Source of the DNA: CAZRHR01 sp964599915
GTDB taxonomy: Bacteria > Bacteroidota > Bacteroidia > CAIKAF01
DNA length: 8,516 bases
Direction: 5' to 3'
Assembly (NCBI GenBank): GCA_964599915.1
Contig: CAZRHR010000090.1
Coordinates: forward strand, 1 to 8,516
Position numbers and translations under genes: made by a program. The notes beneath the pieces are model-generated. The model was not told the origin of the DNA and did not search any database. It worked only from the letters and a program-made list of their open reading frames with translations. Position 1 is the first letter of the stretch; each line of letters opens with the position of its first letter. Shown one piece after another: positions 1-5,559 of this stretch.

Positions 1-52
1 TATTAACAATTGAAATGTTTAAATGGGAGGTTATTAGACAGTCTGACGTTTT

Positions 53-164
53 GCGGCTTGGCGAAGGTGGCGATTTTCACCACTAAACTTCAAACGAAGC
101 ACACACTTCAAATTTACGAAAATGTGTCATACGAAGCACGAAACCGCCACTTTTGCCAAACCGC
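53..164. repeat. Imperfect inverted repeat, 20-bp arms with 72-nt loop
   Basis: The left arm (53-72, GCGGCTTGGCGAAGGTGGCG) and the reverse complement of the right arm (145-164, GCGGTTTGGCAAAAGTGGCG) match at 17 of 20 positions. A single strand could fold into a long hairpin with a 72-nt loop that itself carries a 9-bp direct repeat. The arms recall the folded recombination sites of integron cassettes (attC), whose inner boxes often contain a CCAAGCC-like core. The outer RYYYAAC and GTTRRRY core boxes expected of attC do not line up here, so that identity is only a suggestion. It could equally be a dispersed Bacteroidota intergenic repeat. Confidence 0.6.
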
Positions 165-180
165 TGTTACAAGCTGCCCT
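165..180 (+). repeat. Left copy of 16-bp inverted repeat bracketing the RM system
   Basis: TGTTACAAGCTGCCCT here matches the reverse complement of 2088-2103 (TGTTACAAGCAACCCT) at 14 of 16 positions. The two copies point at each other and enclose the methyltransferase, endonuclease and controller genes with little to spare. They may be the ends of the inserted segment. No transposase or integrase lies between them, and no target-site duplication is visible outside them. Confidence 0.45.
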
Positions 181-249
181 TCTGTCTTTTGTTGTTGAGG
201 TCAACTTAATAATGATTTCGTATATTGTTGAAAAAATGTTAGAGAATGA

Positions 250-280
250 TTTGTCATTTAAAATAGGAGTTGTAAATTTG
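250..280 (+). promoter_or_regulatory. Bacteroidota-type promoter of the methyltransferase gene
   Basis: TTTG at 250-253 and TAAATTTG at 273-280 are separated by 19 bp. This fits the known Bacteroidota primary-sigma promoter (TTTG, 19-21 bp, TAnnTTTG) exactly. Transcription would start about 7 bp downstream, near 287, which leaves a leader of roughly 17 nt before the ATG at 304. The start point falls inside the controller-protein box at 281-295. Confidence 0.7.
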
Positions 281-295
281 CATACTAAAGTTAGC
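281..295 (+). promoter_or_regulatory. C-protein operator (C-box) at the methyltransferase start site
   Basis: CATACTAAAGTTAGC lies directly after the -7 element and 8 bp before the ATG. It differs at one position of 15 from the box at 2023-2037 and at two positions from the reverse complement of 1996-2010, both of which lie in front of the controller gene. The core ACTnnAGT is a small palindrome like the GACTnnnAGTC boxes of known C proteins. A protein bound here would cover the transcription start, so repression of the methyltransferase is the expected effect. Function is inferred; the sequence match is direct. Confidence 0.75.
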
Positions 296-303
296 GTTGG
301 AAA

Positions 304-1170
304 ATGGAAAAATTGAACAATATAAAAAATGTCTTGGGTGAGCCATACTATAGCAATGGTTCTGTCCTAATTTATAATATGGACTGCCTTGAAGGTCTAA
401 AGATGCTCAAGGAAGCGGGTGTCAAAATTGATGCAACAATCACAAGTCCGCCATACAATATTGGAAAAGAATATGAGAAGGTTATGCCTGTCAATTCTTT
501 TGTTGAATGGTTAGTAGAAATAAGCAATAATATATTTGATATTACAAAGTCGAATGGAAGCTATTTACTTAATGTCGGATATTTAGAAGTTCCCGAAAAA
601 GGAAGAGCCGTACCAATTACCTATTTGGTTTGGGATAAAATAAAGTTCTATTTGAACCAAGAAATAATTTGGAATTATGGAGCTGGTGTCGCAGCGAAAC
701 ATTATTTGTCACCACGAAACGAAAAAATTCTTTGGTATTTAAAAGATAAAGAAAATTACACGTTTAATTTAGATGATATTCGTGACCCTGATGTGAAATA
801 CCCAAATCAAAAGAAAAATGGGAAATTACGATGCAATACATTAGGTAAAAATCCTTCTGATGTTTGGCAAATCGCAAAAGTTACTTCAGGAGCAAATCGG
901 TCATCAGATGAAAGAACAAATCACCCTGCCCAATTTCCAGTTGATTTAATTACAAGAATGGTAATGGGATTTACAAATCAAGGTGATATTATATTAGACC
1001 CATTTATGGGGTCAGGAACAACGGCAGAAGTTTGTATGATTAATAATCGTCTGTCATTCGGTTTTGAAATAAGAGAAGATTATTGTCAAACGATTGTAAA
1101 TAGACTTGAAAACAGAATAAAAGCCGAGAACATTAAAGCCCTTTCGCCTACGTTGTTTCAGGAAGTTTAG
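304..1170 (+). CDS. Site-specific DNA methyltransferase (beta class, type II RM)
   Basis: The 288-residue product is the protective half of a type II restriction-modification system; it transfers a methyl group from S-adenosylmethionine to an exocyclic amino group in DNA. The catalytic motif IV TSPPY (residues 47-51) comes before the cofactor-binding motif I DPFMGSGTT (232-240), which is the order of the beta class. HPAQFP (207-212) and FGFEI (about 252-256) are other family signatures. Ser-Pro-Pro-Tyr occurs in N4-cytosine enzymes and in some N6-adenine enzymes; given the ScaI-like partner, N4-cytosine is my guess. The start at 304 follows a well-placed promoter. The last 23 bp overlap the endonuclease gene on the other strand. 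The gene is much more AT-rich than the genes beyond 2784, which suggests acquisition by transfer. Confidence 0.93.
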   Translation: MEKLNNIKNVLGEPYYSNGSVLIYNMDCLEGLKMLKEAGVKIDATITSPPYNIGKEYEKVMPVNSFVEWLVEISNNIFDITKSNGSYLLNVGYLEVPEKGRAVPITYLVWDKIKFYLNQEIIWNYGAGVAAKHYLSPRNEKILWYLKDKENYTFNLDDIRDPDVKYPNQKKNGKLRCNTLGKNPSDVWQIAKVTSGANRSSDERTNHPAQFPVDLITRMVMGFTNQGDIILDPFMGSGTTAEVCMINNRLSFGFEIREDYCQTIVNRLENRIKAENIKALSPTLFQEV

Positions 1171-1756
1171 GATAAATTTGCTTTAACTTATATCTGTATA
1201 CATCTGCACCCAGTCTTGCTTGTTGTCCAGTTGCTGATGCTTGTGCTATCCAGTCAGTATGTTCTAAATATCCAAATCTAATCATCAAAATTTTTGGTAG
1301 GTTGGGTTTTACGTCTTTAAACTGTTCAAAGTTTATAGCAATGTAATATCCATTCTTATCCTTTTGACCATTGCCTGACTGTGGCTGTGCATAACTACGA
1401 TTGGCAAAAATTTGGTTTGGATGTGATGAGCCTTTTATTTCTATTGACAATGAACTGTCTGTTATACAATGAATATCTTTTTCTGTTTTCTCAGTTCCTA
1501 CTTTGTAAATTCCAGGATGCTTTAAACTCAAATAGTGTGCAACTAATTCGTGCAGAAGAAAACTCATTATTTGTGGAACAGGCTCAATTTCTTTACCAAT
1601 AAAAAATGAACCAATTTTTGAATTGAAAATGTCGTCCCAAGATTTTAAAACTGTTTCTACAATTTCATCAGGTTTAATTGGGTGGTTTGCGATTAATTGG
1701 TCTGTGATTGAAGACCACTCGGCAACTGTCTTTCCGTGATACGGTGAATTTGGCAT
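1148..1756 (-). CDS. Type II restriction endonuclease, ScaI-like
   Basis: This 202-residue protein is the cutting half of the system. A PD-(D/E)XK-type active site is visible: Asp94 followed by Glu106-Ile-Lys108 (spacing D-x11-ExK), with Glu70 as a possible helper acid. The segments WDDIFNSKIG (40-49), PQIMSFLLHEL (61-71) and FANRSYAQ after the active site recall the ScaI family (AGTACT) as I remember it. That family assignment, and so the recognition sequence, is a memory-based match and not proven. The ATG at 1756 lies 5 bp after the controller stop codon, so the two are probably translated from one transcript. The 3' end overlaps the methyltransferase gene. The size is normal for a small type II enzyme and the frame is intact. 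Confidence 0.8.
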   Translation of the reverse strand: MPNSPYHGKTVAEWSSITDQLIANHPIKPDEIVETVLKSWDDIFNSKIGSFFIGKEIEPVPQIMSFLLHELVAHYLSLKHPGIYKVGTEKTEKDIHCITDSSLSIEIKGSSHPNQIFANRSYAQPQSGNGQKDKNGYYIAINFEQFKDVKPNLPKILMIRFGYLEHTDWIAQASATGQQARLGADVYRYKLKQIYPKLPETT

Positions 1757-1761
1757 TAGAA

Positions 1762-1980
1762 TTATTTTAGAAGTTCAATTATTTCTACTTCTAATGCCTT
1801 TGCTATTTTTTCAATATTTGAAAGAGTGATGTTTTTCTCGGCTCTTTCAATCATACCTATATATGTCCTATGTAGGTCTGCTTTAAATGAAAGTTGTTCT
1901 TGAGAAAGACCTTTTTCTTTTCTTTTTTCTCGAACATTTTCACCGAATTTGATTAAAATATTACTCTTTTTCATTGGCAT
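1762..1980 (-). CDS. Controller (C) protein, XRE-type helix-turn-helix regulator
   Basis: The product is a small DNA-binding protein of about 72 residues that occupies almost nothing but a helix-turn-helix domain. The GLSQEQL and HRTYIGMIERAEKNITL segments (about residues 24-52) form the recognition unit and match the C proteins that time expression of restriction-modification genes. Its position directly ahead of the endonuclease fits that role. It probably binds the three boxes at 281-295, 1996-2010 and 2023-2037. The open frame reaches an ATG at 2025, but that start would place both upstream boxes and the promoter inside the coding region. I therefore prefer 1980 (MPMKK) or 1974 (MKKSN). 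With the proposed promoter the leader would be only about 5-11 nt, and short or absent leaders are known for C genes. Confidence 0.88.
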   Translation of the reverse strand: MPMKKSNILIKFGENVREKRKEKGLSQEQLSFKADLHRTYIGMIERAEKNITLSNIEKIAKALEVEIIELLK

Positions 1981-1991
1981 TAAAAGAATGC

Positions 1992-2022
1992 CAAAGCTAC
2001 TTTTAGTATGCAGCGTAGGCAA
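1992..2022 (-). promoter_or_regulatory. Bacteroidota-type promoter of the controller-endonuclease operon
   Basis: Reading the - strand, TTG at 2022-2020 and a perfect TAGCTTTG at 1999-1992 are 20 bp apart, matching the TTG/TAnnTTTG pattern. Transcription would start near 1985, just before the preferred controller start codons. One C-box (2023-2037) sits immediately upstream of the -33 element and the other (1996-2010) lies between -33 and -7, overlapping the latter. This is the layout expected for activation from the distal box and self-repression from the proximal box. Confidence 0.6.
1996..2010 (-). promoter_or_regulatory. Proximal C-protein operator (OR-like)
   Basis: The - strand reads CATACTAAAAGTAGC, matching the distal box at 12 of 15 positions in opposite orientation across a 12-bp spacer. 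It overlaps the -7 element (1992-1999), so occupancy should block transcription of the controller and endonuclease. By analogy with Esp1396I-type circuits this would be the weaker, negative-feedback site; its larger deviation from the other two boxes fits that view. Confidence 0.65.
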
Positions 2023-2037
2023 CATACTATAGTTAGC
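2023..2037 (+). promoter_or_regulatory. Distal C-protein operator (OL-like)
   Basis: CATACTATAGTTAGC has a fully palindromic core (ACTATAGT, 2026-2033) and is nearly identical to the methyltransferase box at 281-295. It ends directly at the -33 element of the controller-endonuclease promoter, where a bound dimer could contact RNA polymerase and activate. It also lies over the -10 of an alternative sigma70-like promoter (2026-2054), in which case it would repress. Symmetry and conservation suggest it is the strongest of the three sites. Confidence 0.68.
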
Positions 2038-2054
2038 ATTTTACTGTCTGTCAA
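2026..2054 (-). promoter_or_regulatory. Alternative sigma70-like promoter for the controller operon
   Basis: On the - strand TTGACA (2054-2049) and TATAGT (2031-2026) are separated by exactly 17 bp, close to the proteobacterial consensus. The start would be near 2019, with a leader of about 39 nt. Such promoters are generally poor in Bacteroidota, so this may be chance in AT-rich DNA or a trace of an earlier host. Confidence 0.3.
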
Positions 2055-2087
2055 TACTGTTGTTCATTGTTGCATTGTCTGTCTTTT

Positions 2088-2103
2088 AGGGTTGCTTGTA
2101 ACA
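2088..2103 (-). repeat. Right copy of 16-bp inverted repeat bracketing the RM system
   Basis: The - strand reads TGTTACAAGCAACCCT, matching 165-180 at 14 of 16 positions. It lies about 50 bp beyond the controller-promoter region, so the pair encloses only the restriction-modification system and its control sites (about 1.94 kb). See the left copy for the interpretation. Confidence 0.45.
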
Positions 2104-2108
2104 TCCCA

Positions 2109-2128
2109 ATAAACGCAATTGCGTTTAT
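2109..2128. repeat. Perfect 20-bp palindrome
   Basis: ATAAACGCAATTGCGTTTAT equals its own reverse complement over all 20 positions. It begins 6 bp outside the right inverted-repeat copy. No gene starts or ends beside it. It could be a binding site for a dimeric protein, a recombination or insertion target, or a member of a dispersed repeat family; with no loop it is a poor terminator. Confidence 0.75.
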
Positions 2129-2658
2129 ATTCCATATATCATGACGCCTTTTTCAATACAATTGGATGAGATGGTTTGGTCAAAGGGCGCATTCAATTTT
2201 ACAAAACATTTTCTTTAAAAACCAATAGATTTTTAATAAAAAATTGTGTCACACAAACTTGTCCTTTATCGAATTAATCTGGATTTTAAGCCATTGACCA
2301 CGAGCAAAATAGGGTGTGGTGCGGTTTGCCCTTATACAACCAAAATCGCTTGTTGTAAAGCCCTAAAGTGGCTAAGAAAAGGTTGGCCGTAGTTGGGTGG
2401 CTAGCTTCAACTTACGTGCTTCTTAGTAAAACTCAAAGGGAAGGGTGGGAAATGATTTGGTTCAAGGCATCTTTGAGGCTGGGCCTAGCCCCGATTTTGA
2501 TTTCCCCTTTTTTATGGTTAAGGGTGTGAGGCTTGCTGGATTCAAAGGTTGAAGGTTTGAAAGTCTGGTTTGGTTTTTAGTGTGGCTCATTTTAAATGAT
2601 GACAAACGGTTATGTTCCGTATGATTTCGGGGCATTTCGGTAAATTGGCGATGGACCC

Positions 2659-2686
2659 GTCATTTCGGCTTCGCTCAATGACCGGT
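2659..2686. repeat. REP-like repeat, copy 1 (28 bp)
   Basis: The 28-bp unit begins GTCATTTCGGCTTCG and ends CTCAATGACCGGT. It is repeated without change at 2706-2733, giving a period of 47 bp. Its ends (GTCATT and AATGAC) are complementary, so each copy can fold into a hairpin around the CGGCTTCG centre. Repeats of this look are common between genes in Bacteroidota and resemble REP elements, which are mobilised by TnpA_REP-type transposases; none is present in this window. Confidence 0.75.
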
Positions 2687-2705
2687 AGTTGGTTGATTTA
2701 GACTG

Positions 2706-2733
2706 GTCATTTCGGCTTCGCTCAATGACCGGT
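2706..2733. repeat. REP-like repeat, copy 2 (28 bp)
   Basis: This is an exact copy of 2659-2686. The stem is one base pair longer than in copy 1, because the preceding G makes GGTCATT pair with AATGACC. The pair lies 51-125 bp beyond the M23 stop codon, a usual place for REP-type hairpins, where they may protect or end the operon transcript. Confidence 0.75.
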
Positions 2734-2783
2734 GGCGAAGTGAATGGAAGCACACGATGCATGGCTTCGGCCACCACATGACT

Positions 2784-4526
2784 TTACTCCGACCTTTGAA
2801 TTTCAACCATTTGTGTGTGCGTGGCGGTTTGCCCTAGCCGGTCCGTCGCGGAAAAACTCAAATACATAAATCCTTCCATGTCTGTAGGTACGCTGAAACT
2901 AAACCGCCCGCCCGCCAAGTGCGCGCCTGGAATAAATTGTCCGTTCAAGGTCAATTGTCCGGAGCTAATGCCTGAAATGGCATCTTTGGCTTGAAAAACT
3001 AATTGCTGCAATGGTTTCAGTGGCTTACTCAGGTCTGGAGGATAAAGCTTGGGTGGCAAGGAATCTACCAAAAGGGTGAAATTCCCTAAATCGTTGGTGC
3101 GAATAACCACCATGGAATCTACATGGCTGGTGGTGCAAAATGTCCATTTTCCTTTGTATTGAACCGCCCCCGCGATAAAAGGCCGAAGGTAAGTCGGGAT
3201 ATATCGGTGAGGAACTTTGAATAGGGCATCCTCATGCAGGGGAATGGTTTCTGTTCCAATTTCCCACACGGGAAAACCATCCGGACCTGTGCGGCCAAGG
3301 GGACGGATTTGCAAGATTTCATCTTGATATAGTGCCACGTTTGACCATTCAAAGAGGAGTCCCTTATACTCCAATCGACCCGCTTTCCCTGCCGATTGAA
3401 ATGGACCGGACGAGGTGGTGCTGGTTTCCTGCACGGCGGGTGCTGTCAGGGAAAAACGAAAACGTGTCAGATTCTTCGCTTGGTCGGTGGTTTCAAGGGT
3501 AAATCGGCGGGTTTCCCCGGATTTTATAGAAAAAGTACCCGGCCCTAGGATTTTTACATAATTACTCAAAAGGTTGTTGGGCAGCACAAACAACCTTCTG
3601 ATTTCTTTTCCTTGTAAGGAGGCCGCATAATCTACATGGGCATTCAGATAACGGGTCTCTTCAAAAGACAAACGGTCTAATCGCAAGTCAAAAATAAGTA
3701 CCTCATCCATCCAAAGGGTTAGGGTCCTCACACCGTTTTTGAAGGAAGAACCGCTCATTTGGTCAGAAACAGAACACGCAAGTCCATAGGTGCCTGGGCT
3801 TGGAAGTTCCAACGGAACGGCTTCTGATATACGCGACGAACTTCCAAGAGATATAGGTGAGCCACACCGCCAACTTTTTGGGGTTTTTTCAATGGAATAA
3901 TAGTATAAATGATGAATTACAGGAGGGACTTTGTCCGCCAAGTTCAGTCCAAAATCCAGTGGATCTAAGGCGATTTGGGTCTTGGTTTCCCGGACCTCAT
4001 AATGTAGGTGTGGACCGGTAGAACCTCCTGTGTTTCCGGAATATCCAATGATCTGCCCTCTTTTTACTGAAATTTCATAGGGCAGCAGTAAGGTGTCTAA
4101 TTTTAGTTTTTTGGTTTCCTTTTGCAAAGCGTAAGCCTTGGCTTGAATGTCCGGAATAAAGGATTGTAAATGGGCATAGACTGTTGTGTAACCACTGGGG
4201 TGATCGAGGGCGAGCATATGCCCATAGCCGCCGGGTTGCATGTAAATGCGCCGCACATAGCCATCATCTGCTGCAAAAATGGGAAATCCTTCTTTTTGCT
4301 GGGTGCGTAAGTCCAGTCCGCCGTGAAAATGATTCCCACGTATTTCGCAAAAAGTGCCAGGTGTTTCCAATGGAATAGAAAGGGGAGGGAATACTTTCCA
4401 GTCTTGGGTTTGGGCGTTTACGGGAAAAAGGAAACCTAGGGCCATCCAACCTGAAATGAAGATACATAACCCTGCATGTTTCCATACAAGGTTAGGCAAA
4501 AGGGGATGGTTTGGCTGGAAAAACAT
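2784..4526 (-). CDS. Secreted M23 (LytM-type) peptidase with beta-rich C-terminal part
   Basis: This 580-residue protein carries an N-terminal signal region (hydrophobic core about 19-35, likely cleavage after VNA at 36-38), so it should act in the periplasm or outside, probably on peptidoglycan cross-links. The M23 domain covers about residues 50-190. H68-x3-D72 (HFHGGLDL) and H175 are the expected zinc ligands, and H119 (YAHL) and H173 (in GPHLHYE) the catalytic histidines, so the enzyme looks active. An insert of about 30 residues (124-155) rich in Lys and Leu lies between YAHL and the final motif. The remaining 390 residues are beta-rich with Ig-like features and include a conserved FEETRYLNAHVDY segment typical of long Bacteroidota M23 proteins. 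It is the last gene of the three-gene unit, 10 bp after the permease. Confidence 0.9.
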   Translation of the reverse strand: MFFQPNHPLLPNLVWKHAGLCIFISGWMALGFLFPVNAQTQDWKVFPPLSIPLETPGTFCEIRGNHFHGGLDLRTQQKEGFPIFAADDGYVRRIYMQPGGYGHMLALDHPSGYTTVYAHLQSFIPDIQAKAYALQKETKKLKLDTLLLPYEISVKRGQIIGYSGNTGGSTGPHLHYEVRETKTQIALDPLDFGLNLADKVPPVIHHLYYYSIEKTPKSWRCGSPISLGSSSRISEAVPLELPSPGTYGLACSVSDQMSGSSFKNGVRTLTLWMDEVLIFDLRLDRLSFEETRYLNAHVDYAASLQGKEIRRLFVLPNNLLSNYVKILGPGTFSIKSGETRRFTLETTDQAKNLTRFRFSLTAPAVQETSTTSSGPFQSAGKAGRLEYKGLLFEWSNVALYQDEILQIRPLGRTGPDGFPVWEIGTETIPLHEDALFKVPHRYIPTYLRPFIAGAVQYKGKWTFCTTSHVDSMVVIRTNDLGNFTLLVDSLPPKLYPPDLSKPLKPLQQLVFQAKDAISGISSGQLTLNGQFIPGAHLAGGRFSFSVPTDMEGFMYLSFSATDRLGQTATHTQMVEIQRSE

Positions 4527-4536
4527 GGTTCAGTTT

Positions 4537-5550
4537 TTATGTAGAACGCCCCGCGCGCGGATCTAGTGCGACTTGCCCCAATTGGGTCAGCCAATGTAAT
4601 AGGGTAAACATGGCGGTAATCAACGTGACACCGCCTACAATCACTGGAAAGTCTTTTTTTTGAAGGGCATCCACCATCAGCTTTCCTAATCCATCCCACC
4701 CAAAAACAAACTCCACGAAAACGGCTCCGGCCAACATCCCTCCCAACCACGTGGTCATGGCTGTAAATACGGGAGAAAGCGCATTACGAAGAATGTGTTT
4801 CCACCAAACAGTTTGGGTACTTAGGCCTTTGGCTAATGCGGTTCTTACAAAAGGCTGCTGTTCTAATTCTAAACAGGCATTGCGGGTGAGTTGCATCACC
4901 ACGGCCAAGGGGCGAATACCTAAAGTAAGAGCCGGTAAAATAAGGTTGGAAAAGTTTAACTCGATATCACCTGTAAAATCATTGATTTCATAGAGATTTC
5001 CCCATGGTTTGAGGCCGGTGTAGTCATGCCAAAGGAAGCCAAATGACCAACTGATCAGCACGGCAGCAAAGAAACTGGGCAAAGCCATGCCGGAGGCTGC
5101 CAAGGCTAAAAGCCCTTTTTCCCAGAATTTTCCTGCATGCCTGGCGGAAAAAACACCCAGCAACAATCCCAGAAACATGGCCAAACCACTGGCGGCAAAG
5201 GCAAGGATTAGGGTATTGGGAAGGGCTTCCATCAGCAAGGTGGTCACCGGGACTTTTCGGTGCAAACTTTCTCTAAAATCAGGTGTCTTTAGCGCAGGAC
5301 GTCCTTCAGAAATGGCAAAAGGCAATACATCTGAGGCGTAATGACCCCATTGCTCCCAGAAACTTCCTTCAAGTCGATAGGACTTTCGGATCTGGTCTAA
5401 AGTAGCCGCGTCGGTTTGTTGACCGGCCAATTCAAAAAGGATGCTTTGGTCTTTGTGGACGGCGCCCAAAAAAATACCCGCCATACCAACTGCCGTAAGA
5501 TAAATGGTGAGGCAAGCTAAGGCTAAGTTTTTGAGCAGTTGAAGTCCCAA
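4537..5550 (-). CDS. ABC transporter permease, OppB/DppB family (orphan)
   Basis: The 337-residue membrane protein belongs to the binding-protein-dependent transport permeases that move oligopeptides, dipeptides or nickel across the inner membrane. It has an N-terminal membrane segment (about 8-30), a periplasmic loop, then further segments around 108-135, 143-172, 200-220, 265-285 and 303-325. The EAA-type coupling loop, including RTALAKGLS and RNALSPV (234-261), would bind the ATPase. FVFGWDGLGKL (281-291) and the final ALDPR (328-332) are family signatures. No substrate-binding protein, partner permease or ATPase is encoded nearby, so its partners must be elsewhere. Its tight placement between a DoxX-like protein and a cell-wall peptidase allows a guess of murein-peptide uptake, but the substrate is unknown. 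Confidence 0.88.
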   Translation of the reverse strand: MGLQLLKNLALACLTIYLTAVGMAGIFLGAVHKDQSILFELAGQQTDAATLDQIRKSYRLEGSFWEQWGHYASDVLPFAISEGRPALKTPDFRESLHRKVPVTTLLMEALPNTLILAFAASGLAMFLGLLLGVFSARHAGKFWEKGLLALAASGMALPSFFAAVLISWSFGFLWHDYTGLKPWGNLYEINDFTGDIELNFSNLILPALTLGIRPLAVVMQLTRNACLELEQQPFVRTALAKGLSTQTVWWKHILRNALSPVFTAMTTWLGGMLAGAVFVEFVFGWDGLGKLMVDALQKKDFPVIVGGVTLITAMFTLLHWLTQLGQVALDPRAGRST

Positions 5551-5559
5551 AAGTGCGGT

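Larger units (their letters stand above)
1..249. other. Left non-coding flank, AT-rich
   Basis: This stretch holds short open frames on the + strand, but none has a recognisable domain, and they overlap each other and the inverted repeat at 53-164. I therefore read it as non-coding. It contains the 20-bp-arm inverted repeat (53-72 with 145-164), a 9-bp direct repeat ACGAAGCAC at 94-102 and 131-139 inside its loop, the left copy of the 16-bp inverted repeat that flanks the restriction-modification genes (165-180), and a small dyad GTTGA-GG-TCAAC at 194-205. No tRNA or rRNA is visible. Confidence 0.6.
2104..2783. other. Gene-free interval between the RM system and the M23 operon
   Basis: I find no convincing protein or RNA gene here. 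Composition changes from very AT-rich (about 2104-2280) to the higher GC of the downstream genes, so the border of the acquired segment lies in or before this stretch. Elements seen are the 20-bp palindrome (2109-2128), a TACAAC/GTTGTA dyad (2335-2340 with 2352-2357), a compact GC dyad GGCTGGGCCTAGCC near 2478-2491 followed by CCCCTTTTTT, the two REP-like repeats (2659-2733), and a TGGC-TTCG-GCCA mini-hairpin at 2762-2773 just past the M23 stop codon. The 12-mer GCGGTTTGCCCT occurs at about 2321-2332 and again inside the M23 gene near 2824-2835. No clear terminator for the M23 operon is visible. Confidence 0.6.

Noticed and set aside
10..316. Two short + strand open frames (62 and 64 codons)
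   Set aside because: They overlap each other in different frames, run through the inverted repeat, and show no domain-like pattern.
1981..2025. Longer controller protein starting at the ATG at 2025
   Set aside because: It would put the promoter and both operator boxes in the coding sequence; the extra 15 residues (MLPTLHTKSS...) do not look like part of a C protein.
2281..2500. Possible decayed gene or RNA gene in the intergenic region
   Set aside because: No frame, cloverleaf or conserved RNA fold could be recognised; only short dyads are present.
4751..5341. + strand open frames inside the permease gene
   Set aside because: They are antisense shadows of a clearly real membrane protein gene.
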